Shown: in pieces, positions 18,010 through 26,467 of the stretch
How the letters are laid out: each line of letters begins with the position of its first letter
Position numbering within the stretch: the stretch's first letter is position 1
Assembly (NCBI RefSeq): GCF_003722335.1
Contig: NZ_CP026100.1
Coordinates: 3,694,001-3,758,000, forward strand
From: Caulobacter flavus
GTDB taxonomy: Bacteria; Pseudomonadota; Alphaproteobacteria; Caulobacterales; Caulobacteraceae
Direction: 5' to 3'
DNA: 64,000 nt
Made by a program: the position numbers and the translations under genes
The notes under the pieces: model-generated
Databases searched by the model: none
The model's input: only the letters and a program-made list of their open reading frames with translations
Told to the model about the DNA's origin: nothing

Positions 18010-19233
18010 GTGATCGATCTTCTGCTCACTTCCCCGCCGAGCCCGGAGGCCGGCGCGCCGCAGGACCAGAATCGATCAAACCCAGGGCGGCCCGTCCGTC
18101 TCATCGATACGACGATGCTCTACGCCCCGCGCAGCGGCGGCGTGCGGCGCTATCTGAACGCCAAGCGCGCCTGGCTAGCGGAGAATCGCCCCGGCGTGCG
18201 CCACACCCTGGTGGTCCCGGGGCCGCGCGACGCTCACGACGGCCACGGCCGAGTGTCGATCTACGCCGCGCCGCTGCCGTTCGGGGACGGCTATCGCTGG
18301 CCGATCGGCAAGACCAGCTGGATGGAGCGGCTGATCCGCCAGCGGCCCGACGTCATCGAGGCCGGCGATCCCTACACGCCGGGCCTGGCGGCGCTGAAGG
18401 CGGGCGACGCCCTGGGCGTGCCGGTCGTCGGATTCTGCCACACCGACCTGGGCGCCCTGGCGGCGCTGCACATCGGAGAATGGGCGGAAAAGCCGGTCCA
18501 GAAGCGCTGGGCGGCGATCTATCGCCAGTTCGACCAGGCCGTGGCGCCCAGCCACTTCATCGCCGGCCGGCTGATCGAGGCGGGCGTTCGGGACGCCATC
18601 GGCCTGCCGCTGGGCGTCGACGTCGACACCTTCCACCCGGCGCGCGGCGATCGCGCGGCCCTGCGTCGTCGCCTGGGCCTGACCGACCGCCACCGGATCC
18701 TGGTCTTCGCCGGCCGCCCGGCCCGGGAAAAGAAACTCGACGTGCTGGTCGACGCGGTCGAGCGGCTGGGCGAGCCCTATGTGCTGCTGCTGATCGGCGC
18801 CGGAGCGGGGGCGCGGGCCAGCGATCGCGTGATCTGCATGGACTATCAGCGCGATCCCGAGGCGCTGGCCGCCGTGCTGGCCGGCTGCGACGCCTTCGTC
18901 CACGCCAACGACAACGAACCGTTCGGCCTGATCGTGCTGGAAGCGATGGCCTGCGGCCTGCCGGTGGTCGGCGTCGCCGCCGGCGGGGTCGCCGAAAGCG
19001 TCGACGAGCAGGTCGGGGTGCTGGCCCAGGCGTCGGAAGGCGGGGTGTTCGCCGAGGCGATCGAGGCGCTGTTCGCCCGCGACATGGTCGCCCTCGGCCA
19101 CGCGGCGCGCCTGCGGGCGGAGACCCGCCACGGCTGGACGCCTGTGTTCGAGCGCCTGACCGGAATCTACGGCCGCCTCAGCGGCTCGCGGGCCTTTCTC
19201 GGCGAAGCGGCCATGGCGGCCGCCTCGCACTAG
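18010..19233 (+). CDS. GT4-family glycosyltransferase
   Basis: A 407-residue GT-B retaining glycosyltransferase. The N-terminal domain contains DTTMLYAPRSGGVRRYLNAK, the GG(V/I)xRY loop typical of family 4, and VIEAGDPYTPGLAAL. The C-terminal donor domain shows ILVFAGRPAREKKLDVLVDA and the conserved E-x7-E motif in NEPFGLIVLEAMACGLPVV. It would transfer a sugar from a nucleotide donor, likely for a surface glycan or glycolipid; the substrate is not readable. The GTG at 18010 is chosen because GAGG lies seven bases upstream; the frame is open further upstream but overlaps the promoter region of the divergent gene. The stop is 12 bases from that of the convergent oxidoreductase gene. Confidence 0.87.
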   Translation: MIDLLLTSPPSPEAGAPQDQNRSNPGRPVRLIDTTMLYAPRSGGVRRYLNAKRAWLAENRPGVRHTLVVPGPRDAHDGHGRVSIYAAPLPFGDGYRWPIGKTSWMERLIRQRPDVIEAGDPYTPGLAALKAGDALGVPVVGFCHTDLGALAALHIGEWAEKPVQKRWAAIYRQFDQAVAPSHFIAGRLIEAGVRDAIGLPLGVDVDTFHPARGDRAALRRRLGLTDRHRILVFAGRPAREKKLDVLVDAVERLGEPYVLLLIGAGAGARASDRVICMDYQRDPEALAAVLAGCDAFVHANDNEPFGLIVLEAMACGLPVVGVAAGGVAESVDEQVGVLAQASEGGVFAEAIEALFARDMVALGHAARLRAETRHGWTPVFERLTGIYGRLSGSRAFLGEAAMAAASH

Positions 19234-19245
19234 AGAAGAAGAGAC

Positions 19246-20259
19246 TCAGGCGGCCTTGCGCAGATCGTCGCGAAGGCCGGCCAGGATCTCGTAGCTGCGC
19301 AGCCGCGCGGCATGGTCGTGGATCTGCGAAGCGGCCATCACCTCGTCGGCGCCGGTGGCCTCGATCACCGCCCGCAGCCTGTCGGACACGGTGCGCGGCG
19401 AGCCGATCGCCGAATAGCGGAAGGTGTTGTTGACGCCGGCCAGTTCGGCGGGCGAGGCGAGGGCCGTGATGTCGTCGACCGGCGGCGGCAGGAGGCCGGG
19501 ATTGCCCCGGCGCAGGGCCAGGAACTGCTGCTGGGTCGAGGTGTGCAGGCGCTGGGCCTCCTCGTCGGTGTCGGCCGCGCACACGCCGATGCAGATCATG
19601 AAGTAGGGCTTGTCGAGCTGGGCCGAGGGGCGGAAGCCGCGGCGATAGACCTCGACGGCCTGCATGAGCTGTTCGGGCGCGAAGTGGGCGGCGAAGGCGT
19701 AGGGCAGGCCCAGCGCCGCGGCCAGCTGCGCGCCGTAGGTGCTGGAGCCCAGCAGCCACAGCGGCACGTCCTGGCCTTCGCCCGGAACCGCCCGCACCGC
19801 CTGGTCGGGTTCGGCCGGCTTGAACCAGTGCTGCAGCTCGACGACGTCCTCGGCGAAGCGGTCGACCGAGCCCGCATAGCGGCGCAGGGCGCGCATCGTG
19901 GCCTGGTCCGTGCCCGGAGCGCGGCCGAGGCCAAGGTCGATTCTGCCGGGATGCAGGGCCGCGAGCGTGCCGAAGGCCTCGGCGATCATCAGCGGCGCAT
20001 GGTTGGGCAGCATGATTCCGCCCGAGCCGACTCGGATTTTCGAGGTCCCCGCGGCCACGTGACCAATGACCACGGTTGTGGCGGCGCTGGCGATACCGGG
20101 CATGTTGTGGTGCTCGGCCAGCCAATATCTGTGGAAACCTAGCGACTCGGCGTGACGCGCGAGGTCCAAAGTATTGGCGAGCGCTTTACTGACCGTTGTT
20201 CCTTGAGGAACCGGCGACAGATCGAGGACGGAAAATGGGAGATCGGCGGACTGGGTCAT
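19246..20259 (-). CDS. Luciferase-like (LLM class) flavin-dependent oxidoreductase
   Basis: A 337-residue TIM-barrel flavoprotein of the bacterial luciferase-like superfamily. [11 protein letters not shown] near the start, [30 protein letters not shown] and [14 protein letters not shown] are hallmarks of the YhbW/LuxA-like subgroup that uses reduced FMN and oxygen. Substrate unknown. The ATG at 20259 is chosen because the family N-terminus begins there; the open frame extends back through the tRNA-Asp gene but that part is not protein-coding. It is next to tRNA-Asp and has no operon partner. Confidence 0.88.
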   Translation of the reverse strand: MTQSADLPFSVLDLSPVPQGTTVSKALANTLDLARHAESLGFHRYWLAEHHNMPGIASAATTVVIGHVAAGTSKIRVGSGGIMLPNHAPLMIAEAFGTLAALHPGRIDLGLGRAPGTDQATMRALRRYAGSVDRFAEDVVELQHWFKPAEPDQAVRAVPGEGQDVPLWLLGSSTYGAQLAAALGLPYAFAAHFAPEQLMQAVEVYRRGFRPSAQLDKPYFMICIGVCAADTDEEAQRLHTSTQQQFLALRRGNPGLLPPPVDDITALASPAELAGVNNTFRYSAIGSPRTVSDRLRAVIEATGADEVMAASQIHDHAARLRSYEILAGLRDDLRKAA

Positions 20260-20398
20260 GTCCGCTACATGGGATGCGACCGGTCGGTAACAACCGCCCG
20301 GCGACACAATTTGTCGCAGTCGTCGCCGCGAGCGCGCACGCGAACGGCAGCGCTCGGCGTTTAAACGGGCAATTCGAAAAAGTGGGGGAGGGGGAAAG

Positions 20399-20475
<77 letters not shown>

Positions 20476-20544
20476 GTCGCGTAAAGGCCGAAACCCTTAC
20501 GAAGCGCTCGCTTTTACCTCGGATCGCTACCTTCGAGAAGAAGG

Positions 20545-20621
<77 letters not shown>

Positions 20622-20766
20622 ATTTGCTGTCCGCCGAGGCGGAAGTGCGACCCGCCGTGCGGCGAGGGGCGTCTGATATGTCGGGCCGGGACTCGTGTCA
20701 ACGGCCATGTCGCAGAACCTGTGGATGGCTTGCAGTTGCGATCGTTTCTCAATGTGGCCCGGGCGT

Positions 20767-20795
20767 TTGAAGCGGGGGAAACACTGGGCTACAAC
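20767..20795 (+). promoter_or_regulatory. Housekeeping promoter of the nuo operon
   Basis: TTGAAGC (20767-20773), a 14-base spacer and GCTACAAC (20788-20795) match the Caulobacter sigma-73 consensus TTGACGS, 10-14 bases, GCTANAWC, with one mismatch in the -35 element. Transcription should start near 20802, about 20 bases before nuoA. Confidence 0.7.
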
Positions 20796-20821
20796 GCGGC
20801 CGATTCAAGCCAAGGGCTGTC

Positions 20822-21199
20822 ATGAACGCCTTCCTTCTCCAGTACCTGCCGATCGTGATCTTCCTCGGGATTGCGGCTGTTATCGGCATCGTCTTCATGT
20901 TGGCTGCCGCCGTGCTCGCGCCCAAGGCGCCGGACCCGGAAAAGCTGTCCGCATACGAATGCGGCTTCAACGCCTTCGACGACGCGCGCATGAAGTTCGA
21001 CGTCCGGTTCTATCTGGTGTCGATCCTCTTCATCATCTTCGACCTCGAAGTGGCGTTCCTGTTCCCGTGGGCCGTCACGCTGCTGAAGTTGCCGCCTGAC
21101 GTGGCTCAATACGCCTTCTGGTCCATGCTGGCCTTCCTGGGCGTTCTGACCGTCGGCTTTATCTACGAATGGAAGAAGGGCGCCCTCGAATGGGAGTGA
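20822..21199 (+). CDS. nuoA: NADH-quinone oxidoreductase subunit A
   Basis: A 125-residue membrane subunit of complex I at the junction between the peripheral and membrane arms. Three membrane helices are evident (about residues 5-30, 60-82 and 93-115). The loop after helix 1 carries the conserved [20 protein letters not shown] segment with its cysteine. It is the first gene of the operon, 27 bases after the -10 element of a good promoter. The end overlaps nuoB by ten bases. Confidence 0.97.
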   Translation: MNAFLLQYLPIVIFLGIAAVIGIVFMLAAAVLAPKAPDPEKLSAYECGFNAFDDARMKFDVRFYLVSILFIIFDLEVAFLFPWAVTLLKLPPDVAQYAFWSMLAFLGVLTVGFIYEWKKGALEWE

Positions 21200-21774
21200 T
21201 CGTTCCCGCCAACAGCTCGCCTGTCGTTCCGGCCGGCGCCGCTGGCCGCTCGACCGTGCAGGGCTATGACCCCAAGCTGCACGACGCCTTCTTCGACGGC
21301 GTCTCCCAGCAGCTGGCCGACAAGGGCTTCATTACGGCCGCCGCCGACGACCTCATCACCTGGGCCCGCACCGGCTCGCTGATGTGGATGACGTTCGGCC
21401 TGGCCTGCTGCGCCGTCGAGATGATGCACTCGGCCATGCCGCGCTACGACCTGGAGCGCTACGGCTTCGCGCCGCGCGCCAGCCCGCGTCAGTCGGACGT
21501 GATGATCGTCGCCGGCACGCTGACCAACAAGATGGCCCCGGCTCTGCGCAAGGTCTACGACCAGATGCCCGAGCCCCGCTACGTCATCTCGATGGGCAGC
21601 TGCGCCAACGGCGGCGGCTACTACTATTACAGCTACAGCGTCGTTCGCGGCTGCGACCGCGTCGTGCCGATCGACATCTACGTGCCGGGCTGCCCGCCGA
21701 CGGCCGAAGCGCTGGTCTACGGCGTGCTGCAGCTCCAGAAGAAGATCCGTCGCACGGGGACCATCGAGCGATGA
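21190..21774 (+). CDS. nuoB: NADH-quinone oxidoreductase subunit B
   Basis: A 194-residue peripheral subunit carrying the terminal iron-sulfur cluster N2, which hands electrons to quinone. Cluster ligands are the tandem cysteines in [16 protein letters not shown], the cysteine in [11 protein letters not shown] and that in [11 protein letters not shown]. The ATG at 21190 lies inside the end of nuoA, with its ribosome-binding site (GAAGAAGG) in nuoA coding sequence; starting here gives the usual length. Its last four bases overlap nuoC, so translation is probably coupled. Confidence 0.97.
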   Translation: MGVIVPANSSPVVPAGAAGRSTVQGYDPKLHDAFFDGVSQQLADKGFITAAADDLITWARTGSLMWMTFGLACCAVEMMHSAMPRYDLERYGFAPRASPRQSDVMIVAGTLTNKMAPALRKVYDQMPEPRYVISMGSCANGGGYYYYSYSVVRGCDRVVPIDIYVPGCPPTAEALVYGVLQLQKKIRRTGTIER

Positions 21775-22373
21775 GCCAAGACCTCGAAGCCCTCGGCCAG
21801 GCGATCGTCGCCAACTCGGCCGGCGCGATCGCCTCGTACAACGTGGCGTTCGGCGAGCTGAACCTGCTGGGTTCGGCCAACCGCGTGGTCGAGCTGCTGA
21901 CTTACCTGCGCGACCACCCCGACTACCGCTTCCACCAGCTGGTGGACCTGACGGCGGTCGACTACCCCGAGCGCGCCGCGCGCTTCGACGTGGTCTACCA
22001 CCTGCTGTCGATGGTGAAGAACGTCCGCGTCCGCGTGAAGGTGCAGACCGACGAAGACACCCCGGTGTCGAGCGCCACGCCCGTGTTCCCGGTCGCCGAC
22101 TGGTTCGAGCGCGAAGTGTTCGACATGTATGGCGTGTTCTTCGAAGGCCACCCCGACCTGCGCCGCATCCTGACGGACTACGGCTTCCACGGCCATCCGC
22201 TGCGGAAAGACTTCCCGATGACGGGCTATGTCGAGGTCCGCTACGACGACGAGCTCAAGCGCGTCGTCTACGAACCCGTGAAGATCACCGAGTACCGCGC
22301 ATTCGACTTCCTCTCTCCGTGGGAGGGCGCCAAGTACGCCCTGCCGGGCGACGAGAAGGCGGAGAAGGCTTAA
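21771..22373 (+). CDS. nuoC: NADH-quinone oxidoreductase subunit C
   Basis: A 200-residue peripheral subunit (30-kDa type) next to NuoD in the quinone module. The signature [20 protein letters not shown] is followed by [20 protein letters not shown]. It is a separate gene here and not a NuoCD fusion as in E. coli. The start overlaps the nuoB stop as ATGA and the stop is three bases from the nuoD start. Confidence 0.97.
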   Translation: MSQDLEALGQAIVANSAGAIASYNVAFGELNLLGSANRVVELLTYLRDHPDYRFHQLVDLTAVDYPERAARFDVVYHLLSMVKNVRVRVKVQTDEDTPVSSATPVFPVADWFEREVFDMYGVFFEGHPDLRRILTDYGFHGHPLRKDFPMTGYVEVRYDDELKRVVYEPVKITEYRAFDFLSPWEGAKYALPGDEKAEKA

Positions 22374-22376
22374 GTC

Positions 22377-23627
22377 ATGACTGGCACGAACGCGCCCGCC
22401 GCGGCGACCGACTTCTTCCGCGACGAACCGACGGTTCCGGCGATCCCGGAGACCCCGGTCCGCAAGTTCAACATCAACTTCGGCCCCCAGCACCCGGCCG
22501 CCCACGGCGTGCTGCGCCTGGTGCTGGAACTCGACGGTGAAATCGTCGAGCGCGTCGATCCGCACATCGGCCTGCTGCACCGCGGCACCGAGAAGCTGAT
22601 GGAAGCGCGCACCTACCTGCAGAACATCCCGTACTTCGACCGCCTCGACTACGTGGCGCCGATGAACCAGGAACATGCGTTCTGCCTGGCCATCGAGAAG
22701 CTGCTGGGCGTGGAAGTGCCCAAGCGCGGCCAGATTGTGCGCGTGTTGTTCTGCGAGATCGGCCGCATCCTGAACCACCTGCTGAATGTGACGACCCAGG
22801 CCATGGACGTCGGCGCCCTGACGCCGCCGCTCTGGGGCTTCGAGGAGCGCGAGAAGCTGATGGTGTTCTACGAGCGCGCCTGCGGCGCTCGCCTGCACGC
22901 CAACTACTTCCGTCCGGGCGGCGTCCACCAGGACCTGACCCCCAGCCTGATCGACGACATCGAGACCTGGGCGAAGGCTTTCCCCAAGATCTGCGACGAC
23001 ATCGAAGGTCTGATCACCGACAACCGCATCTTCAAGCAGCGCAACGTCGACATTGGCGTCGTGACCAAGGAAGACGCCTGGGCCTGGGGTTTCTCGGGCG
23101 TGATGGTGCGCGGTTCGGGCATCGCCTGGGATCTGCGCCGCAACCAGCCGTACGAGAACTACAACGAGTTCGAGTTCGACATCCCGCTCGGCAAGAACGG
23201 CGACTGCTACGATCGCTATCTGTGCCGCATGCAGGAAATGCGCGAGAGCACCAAGATCATCCTGCAGGCCGTGGCCATGCTGCGCGCCACGCCGGGCCCC
23301 GTGCTCAGCGAGGACAACAAGGTCAGCCCGCCGCGTCGCGCCGAGATGAAGCGCTCGATGGAAGCCCTAATCCACCACTTCAAGCTCTACACCGAGGGCT
23401 TCAAGACGCCGGAAGGCGAGGTCTACGCGGCTGTCGAAGCCCCCAAGGGCGAGTTCGGCGTCTACGTCGTCAGCAACGGCACCAACAAGCCGTATCGCTG
23501 CAAGATCAAGGCTCCGGGCTTCTCGCACCTGGCCGCCATGGACTGGATGAACCGCGGCCACCAGCTGGCTGACGTTTCGGCCATCCTGGGCTCGCTCGAC
23601 ATCGTGTTCGGCGAGGTCGACCGATGA
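22377..23627 (+). CDS. nuoD: NADH-quinone oxidoreductase subunit D
   Basis: A 416-residue 49-kDa-type subunit that forms the quinone-binding cavity with NuoB. It carries [20 protein letters not shown] with the quinone-site histidine, [31 protein letters not shown] and the C-terminal [14 protein letters not shown], which ends with the conserved arginine. Length is standard. The stop overlaps the start of the next, non-standard gene by four bases. Confidence 0.97.
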   Translation: MTGTNAPAAATDFFRDEPTVPAIPETPVRKFNINFGPQHPAAHGVLRLVLELDGEIVERVDPHIGLLHRGTEKLMEARTYLQNIPYFDRLDYVAPMNQEHAFCLAIEKLLGVEVPKRGQIVRVLFCEIGRILNHLLNVTTQAMDVGALTPPLWGFEEREKLMVFYERACGARLHANYFRPGGVHQDLTPSLIDDIETWAKAFPKICDDIEGLITDNRIFKQRNVDIGVVTKEDAWAWGFSGVMVRGSGIAWDLRRNQPYENYNEFEFDIPLGKNGDCYDRYLCRMQEMRESTKIILQAVAMLRATPGPVLSEDNKVSPPRRAEMKRSMEALIHHFKLYTEGFKTPEGEVYAAVEAPKGEFGVYVVSNGTNKPYRCKIKAPGFSHLAAMDWMNRGHQLADVSAILGSLDIVFGEVDR

Positions 23628-23956
23628 GCCTCGAGAGCATCGCCCAGGCTCAGCTCGACGCCTACAACGCCCAGGATCTGGACGCTCACTGCGCCCACTT
23701 CGCCGACGACGTGGTCGTCGCCGGCCTGAACGGCGACGTGGCGCGCACGGGCATCGAGGCCTACCGCGCCTTCTACGCCAAGACCTTCGCCGAGTTCCCC
23801 AAGAACCAGGCGAAGCTGCTGAACCGCATCGTGGTCGGCTCGAACGTGATCGATCACGAGCACGTCGACCGCGGCAACGGCGACGCGCCTTTCCAGGTCG
23901 CCGCCATCTACACCTTCAAGGGCGACAAGATCGTCCGCGTGGATTTCGCACGATGA
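23624..23956 (+). CDS. NTF2/SnoaL-like protein encoded inside the nuo operon
   Basis: A 110-residue protein with the cone-shaped NTF2-like fold pattern: helix [21 protein letters not shown], then [14 protein letters not shown], helix [14 protein letters not shown], and late strands ending [16 protein letters not shown]. It resembles the SnoaL/steroid isomerase-like proteins annotated in many genomes as nuclear transport factor 2 family. It is not a known complex I subunit. It overlaps nuoD and nuoE by four bases on each side, so it is translated with them. A role in complex I assembly or an unrelated passenger function are both possible. Confidence 0.8.
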   Translation: MSLESIAQAQLDAYNAQDLDAHCAHFADDVVVAGLNGDVARTGIEAYRAFYAKTFAEFPKNQAKLLNRIVVGSNVIDHEHVDRGNGDAPFQVAAIYTFKGDKIVRVDFAR

Positions 23957-24636
23957 GCGTCCGTCGTCTCGCCAAGGAACAGCCCGCCAGCTTCGCCTTC
24001 TCGGCCGAAAGCCAGGCCAAGGCCGACTGGTGGAAAGCCAAGTACCCCGCCGCCCGCAAGCAGTCGGCGGTGATCCCGATGCTGTGGCTGGCCCAGAAGC
24101 AGGAAGGCTGGGTGCAGGAGCCCGCGATCCAGGAGATCGCGCGCCAGCTCGAGATGCCGGTCATCCGCGTGCTGGAAGTGGCCACCTTCTACGTGATGTT
24201 CCAGCTGGCCCCGGTGGGTAAGACCGCCTTCGTGCAGCTGTGCGGCACCACGCCGTGCCAGCTGCGCGGTGCGCTCGACCTGCGCTCGGTGCTGGAAAAG
24301 AAGATCGGCCCGGCCCACAGCGTGTCGGCCGACGGCAAGTTCAGCTGGGAAGAGGTCGAGTGCCTCGGCGCCTGCTGCAACGCCCCGATGGCGGCCATCA
24401 ACGACTACTACTACGAAGACCTGACGCCGGAGAGCCTGGCCCAGATCCTCGACGACTTCGCCGCGGGCAAGGCCCCGCAGCCGGGCAGCTACGAGGGCCG
24501 TAAGTCCTCGGAGCCGAAGGACAAGATCCAGACCCTGACCGATCCCAAGCTGTACGACGGCTCGGCGGCCAAGAAGATCAAGATCCCGAACCTGCCCGAA
24601 GCGCCGAAAAAGACCAAGGCGGAGCCCGCCGCCTGA
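23953..24636 (+). CDS. nuoE: NADH-quinone oxidoreductase subunit E
   Basis: A 227-residue 24-kDa-type subunit with the thioredoxin-like fold and the binuclear cluster N1a. The four ligands are in CGTTPCQLRG (two cysteines) and CLGACCNAPM. The N-terminal helical part contains LWLAQKQEGWVQEPAI and LEVATFYVMFQLAPVG. After about residue 175 there is a roughly 50-residue Lys/Pro/Ala-rich tail, ending APKKTKAEPAA, longer than in E. coli but common in alphaproteobacteria. Confidence 0.97.
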   Translation: MSVRRLAKEQPASFAFSAESQAKADWWKAKYPAARKQSAVIPMLWLAQKQEGWVQEPAIQEIARQLEMPVIRVLEVATFYVMFQLAPVGKTAFVQLCGTTPCQLRGALDLRSVLEKKIGPAHSVSADGKFSWEEVECLGACCNAPMAAINDYYYEDLTPESLAQILDDFAAGKAPQPGSYEGRKSSEPKDKIQTLTDPKLYDGSAAKKIKIPNLPEAPKKTKAEPAA

Positions 24637-24881
24637 TGACCGACGTGGCCGTCCAACAGAAGAAGCGCTTCACGACGATGATCGCCATCGACGTCGTGTG
24701 CTTCCTGCTGGCCGGCGCGGCGATCGTCGGCCACGTGGCCTTCGGCGTGTCCTGGCTTCTGCCGGTGTTCGTCCTGGCCATCGTCGCCGGGCTGGGCGCC
24801 CAGATCTGGTTCGTGGTCGGGTGGCTGAAGGCCACCAAGCCCGAAGCCGGATCCGAACCGCAGGCGGGGAGGGCGCCATGA
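24636..24881 (+). CDS. Small membrane protein of unknown function in the nuo operon (first of two)
   Basis: An 81-residue protein with two predicted membrane helices, about residues 17-36 (IAIDVVCFLLAGAAIVGHVA) and 40-64 (WLLPVFVLAIVAGLGAQIWF), a short positive N-terminus (QQKKRF) and a hydrophilic C-terminus. No family is recognised. Its ATG shares one base with the nuoE stop, and its stop overlaps the next small gene by four bases. The tight coupling argues that it is a real gene and made with complex I. Confidence 0.75.
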   Translation: MTDVAVQQKKRFTTMIAIDVVCFLLAGAAIVGHVAFGVSWLLPVFVLAIVAGLGAQIWFVVGWLKATKPEAGSEPQAGRAP

Positions 24882-25138
24882 GCGACGACCTCGCCGACAA
24901 GCGGCGGGCCTACGTGGCCACGATCCGGGGGCTCTACCGCAAGGAAAGAGCCGTGGGCTTCGTGGCCTGCCTGGCCGGGGTGCTGCTGCTGATCTGGGGC
25001 CGGGAGGTCCCCGGCGCGCCAGCCTGGGCTACGCCCACAGGTCTTTTGGTGATCGGCGCCGGTTGGCTGCTTTTCGCCTATGTCATCGTCCGGCGGACGC
25101 GCTATGTCCGCACCCATCCATTCGATCCGCAAAGCTAG
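24878..25138 (+). CDS. Small membrane protein of unknown function in the nuo operon (second of two)
   Basis: An 86-residue protein with a charged N-terminal helix ([23 protein letters not shown]), two membrane helices at about residues 27-42 and 52-71, and a positively charged end ([16 protein letters not shown]). The orientation would leave both ends in the cytoplasm. GGGGAGG precedes the ATG. It overlaps the previous small gene as ATGA and ends four bases before nuoF. Function unknown; it may pair with the preceding protein. Confidence 0.75.
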   Translation: MSDDLADKRRAYVATIRGLYRKERAVGFVACLAGVLLLIWGREVPGAPAWATPTGLLVIGAGWLLFAYVIVRRTRYVRTHPFDPQS

Positions 25139-25142
25139 AGTC

Positions 25143-26462
25143 ATGGTCGGTATCCTCGAAGACAAGGATCGCATCTTCACCAACCTTTACGGGCTCCAGG
25201 ACTGGGGTCTGGAAGGTGCGAAGGCGCGCGGTTGCTGGAACGGCACCAAGGATATTCTGGACGCCGGGCGCGACTGGATCATCGAGAACATGAAGAACTC
25301 CGGTCTGCGAGGCCGGGGCGGCGCTGGTTTCTCGACCGGTCTGAAGTGGTCCTTCATGCCCAAGGAAGTGAAGGAAGGCCGTCCGCACTATCTCGTCGTC
25401 AACGCCGACGAGTCCGAGCCGGGCACCTGCAAGGACCGGGAGATCATGCGGCATGACCCGCACCTCCTGATCGAAGGCTGCCTGATCGCCTCGCGCGCCA
25501 TGCTGGCCCACGCCTGCTACATCTACATCCGCGGCGAGTACGTCTTCGAGCGCGAGCGCCTGGAAGCCGCGATCAAGCAGGCCTACGAGGCCAAGCTGGT
25601 CGGCAAGGACAACATCCACGGCTGGGACTTCGACATCTACGTCCACCACGGCGCCGGCGCCTATATCTGCGGCGAAGAGACGGCCCTGCTGGAAAGCCTG
25701 GAAGGCAAGAAGGGCCAGCCGCGCCTGAAGCCGCCGTTCCCGGCCGGCGCGGGCCTCTACGGCATGCCGACCACGGTCAACAACGTCGAGAGCATCGCCG
25801 TCGCCGGCACCATCCTGCGCCGCGGCGCCTCGTGGTTCGCCGGCTTTGGCCGCCAGAACAACGCCGGCACCAAGCTCTTCTGCGTCTCGGGCCACGTGAA
25901 CCTGCCCTGCAACGTCGAAGAAGCCATGAGCATCCCCTTCCGTCAGCTGATGGAAGACCACTGCGGCGGCATCCGCGGCGGCTGGGGCAATCTCAAGGCC
26001 GTCATCCCGGGCGGTTCGTCGGTTCCGATGATCCCGGCCGAGCAGTGCGAAGACCTGCCGATGGACTTCGACGCCCTGCGTAACCTGAAGTCGGGCCTGG
26101 GCACCGCCGCCGTCATCGTCATGGACAAGTCCACCGACCTGGTCCGCGCCATCGCTCGCCTGTCGTACTTCTACAAGCACGAGAGCTGCGGCCAATGCAC
26201 GCCGTGCCGCGAAGGCACCGGCTGGATGTGGCGGGTCATGGAACGCATGGCCAGCGGCGAAGCCGATCCGAAGGAAATCGACACCCTTCTGGACGTCACG
26301 ACCCAAGTCGAGGGTCACACCATCTGCGCCCTGGGCGACGCGGCCGCCTGGCCGATCCAGGGCCTGTTCCGCCACTTCCGCCACGAGGTCGAAGAGCGGA
26401 TCGCTTCCTATCGTAGCGGTCGCCTGCACGTGCAGGGCGCCAAGCTGATCGCGGCGGAGTAA
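25143..26462 (+). CDS. nuoF: NADH-quinone oxidoreductase subunit F
   Basis: A 439-residue 51-kDa-type subunit that binds NADH, FMN and cluster N3. The FMN/NADH region reads [18 protein letters not shown] and [18 protein letters not shown]; the cluster ligands are in [11 protein letters not shown] plus the later cysteine of [11 protein letters not shown]. The ATG at 25143 gives the standard N-terminus ([14 protein letters not shown]); the longer open frame runs back into the preceding small gene. Length is standard. Confidence 0.97.
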   Translation: MVGILEDKDRIFTNLYGLQDWGLEGAKARGCWNGTKDILDAGRDWIIENMKNSGLRGRGGAGFSTGLKWSFMPKEVKEGRPHYLVVNADESEPGTCKDREIMRHDPHLLIEGCLIASRAMLAHACYIYIRGEYVFERERLEAAIKQAYEAKLVGKDNIHGWDFDIYVHHGAGAYICGEETALLESLEGKKGQPRLKPPFPAGAGLYGMPTTVNNVESIAVAGTILRRGASWFAGFGRQNNAGTKLFCVSGHVNLPCNVEEAMSIPFRQLMEDHCGGIRGGWGNLKAVIPGGSSVPMIPAEQCEDLPMDFDALRNLKSGLGTAAVIVMDKSTDLVRAIARLSYFYKHESCGQCTPCREGTGWMWRVMERMASGEADPKEIDTLLDVTTQVEGHTICALGDAAAWPIQGLFRHFRHEVEERIASYRSGRLHVQGAKLIAAE

Positions 26463-26467
26463 CGAGA

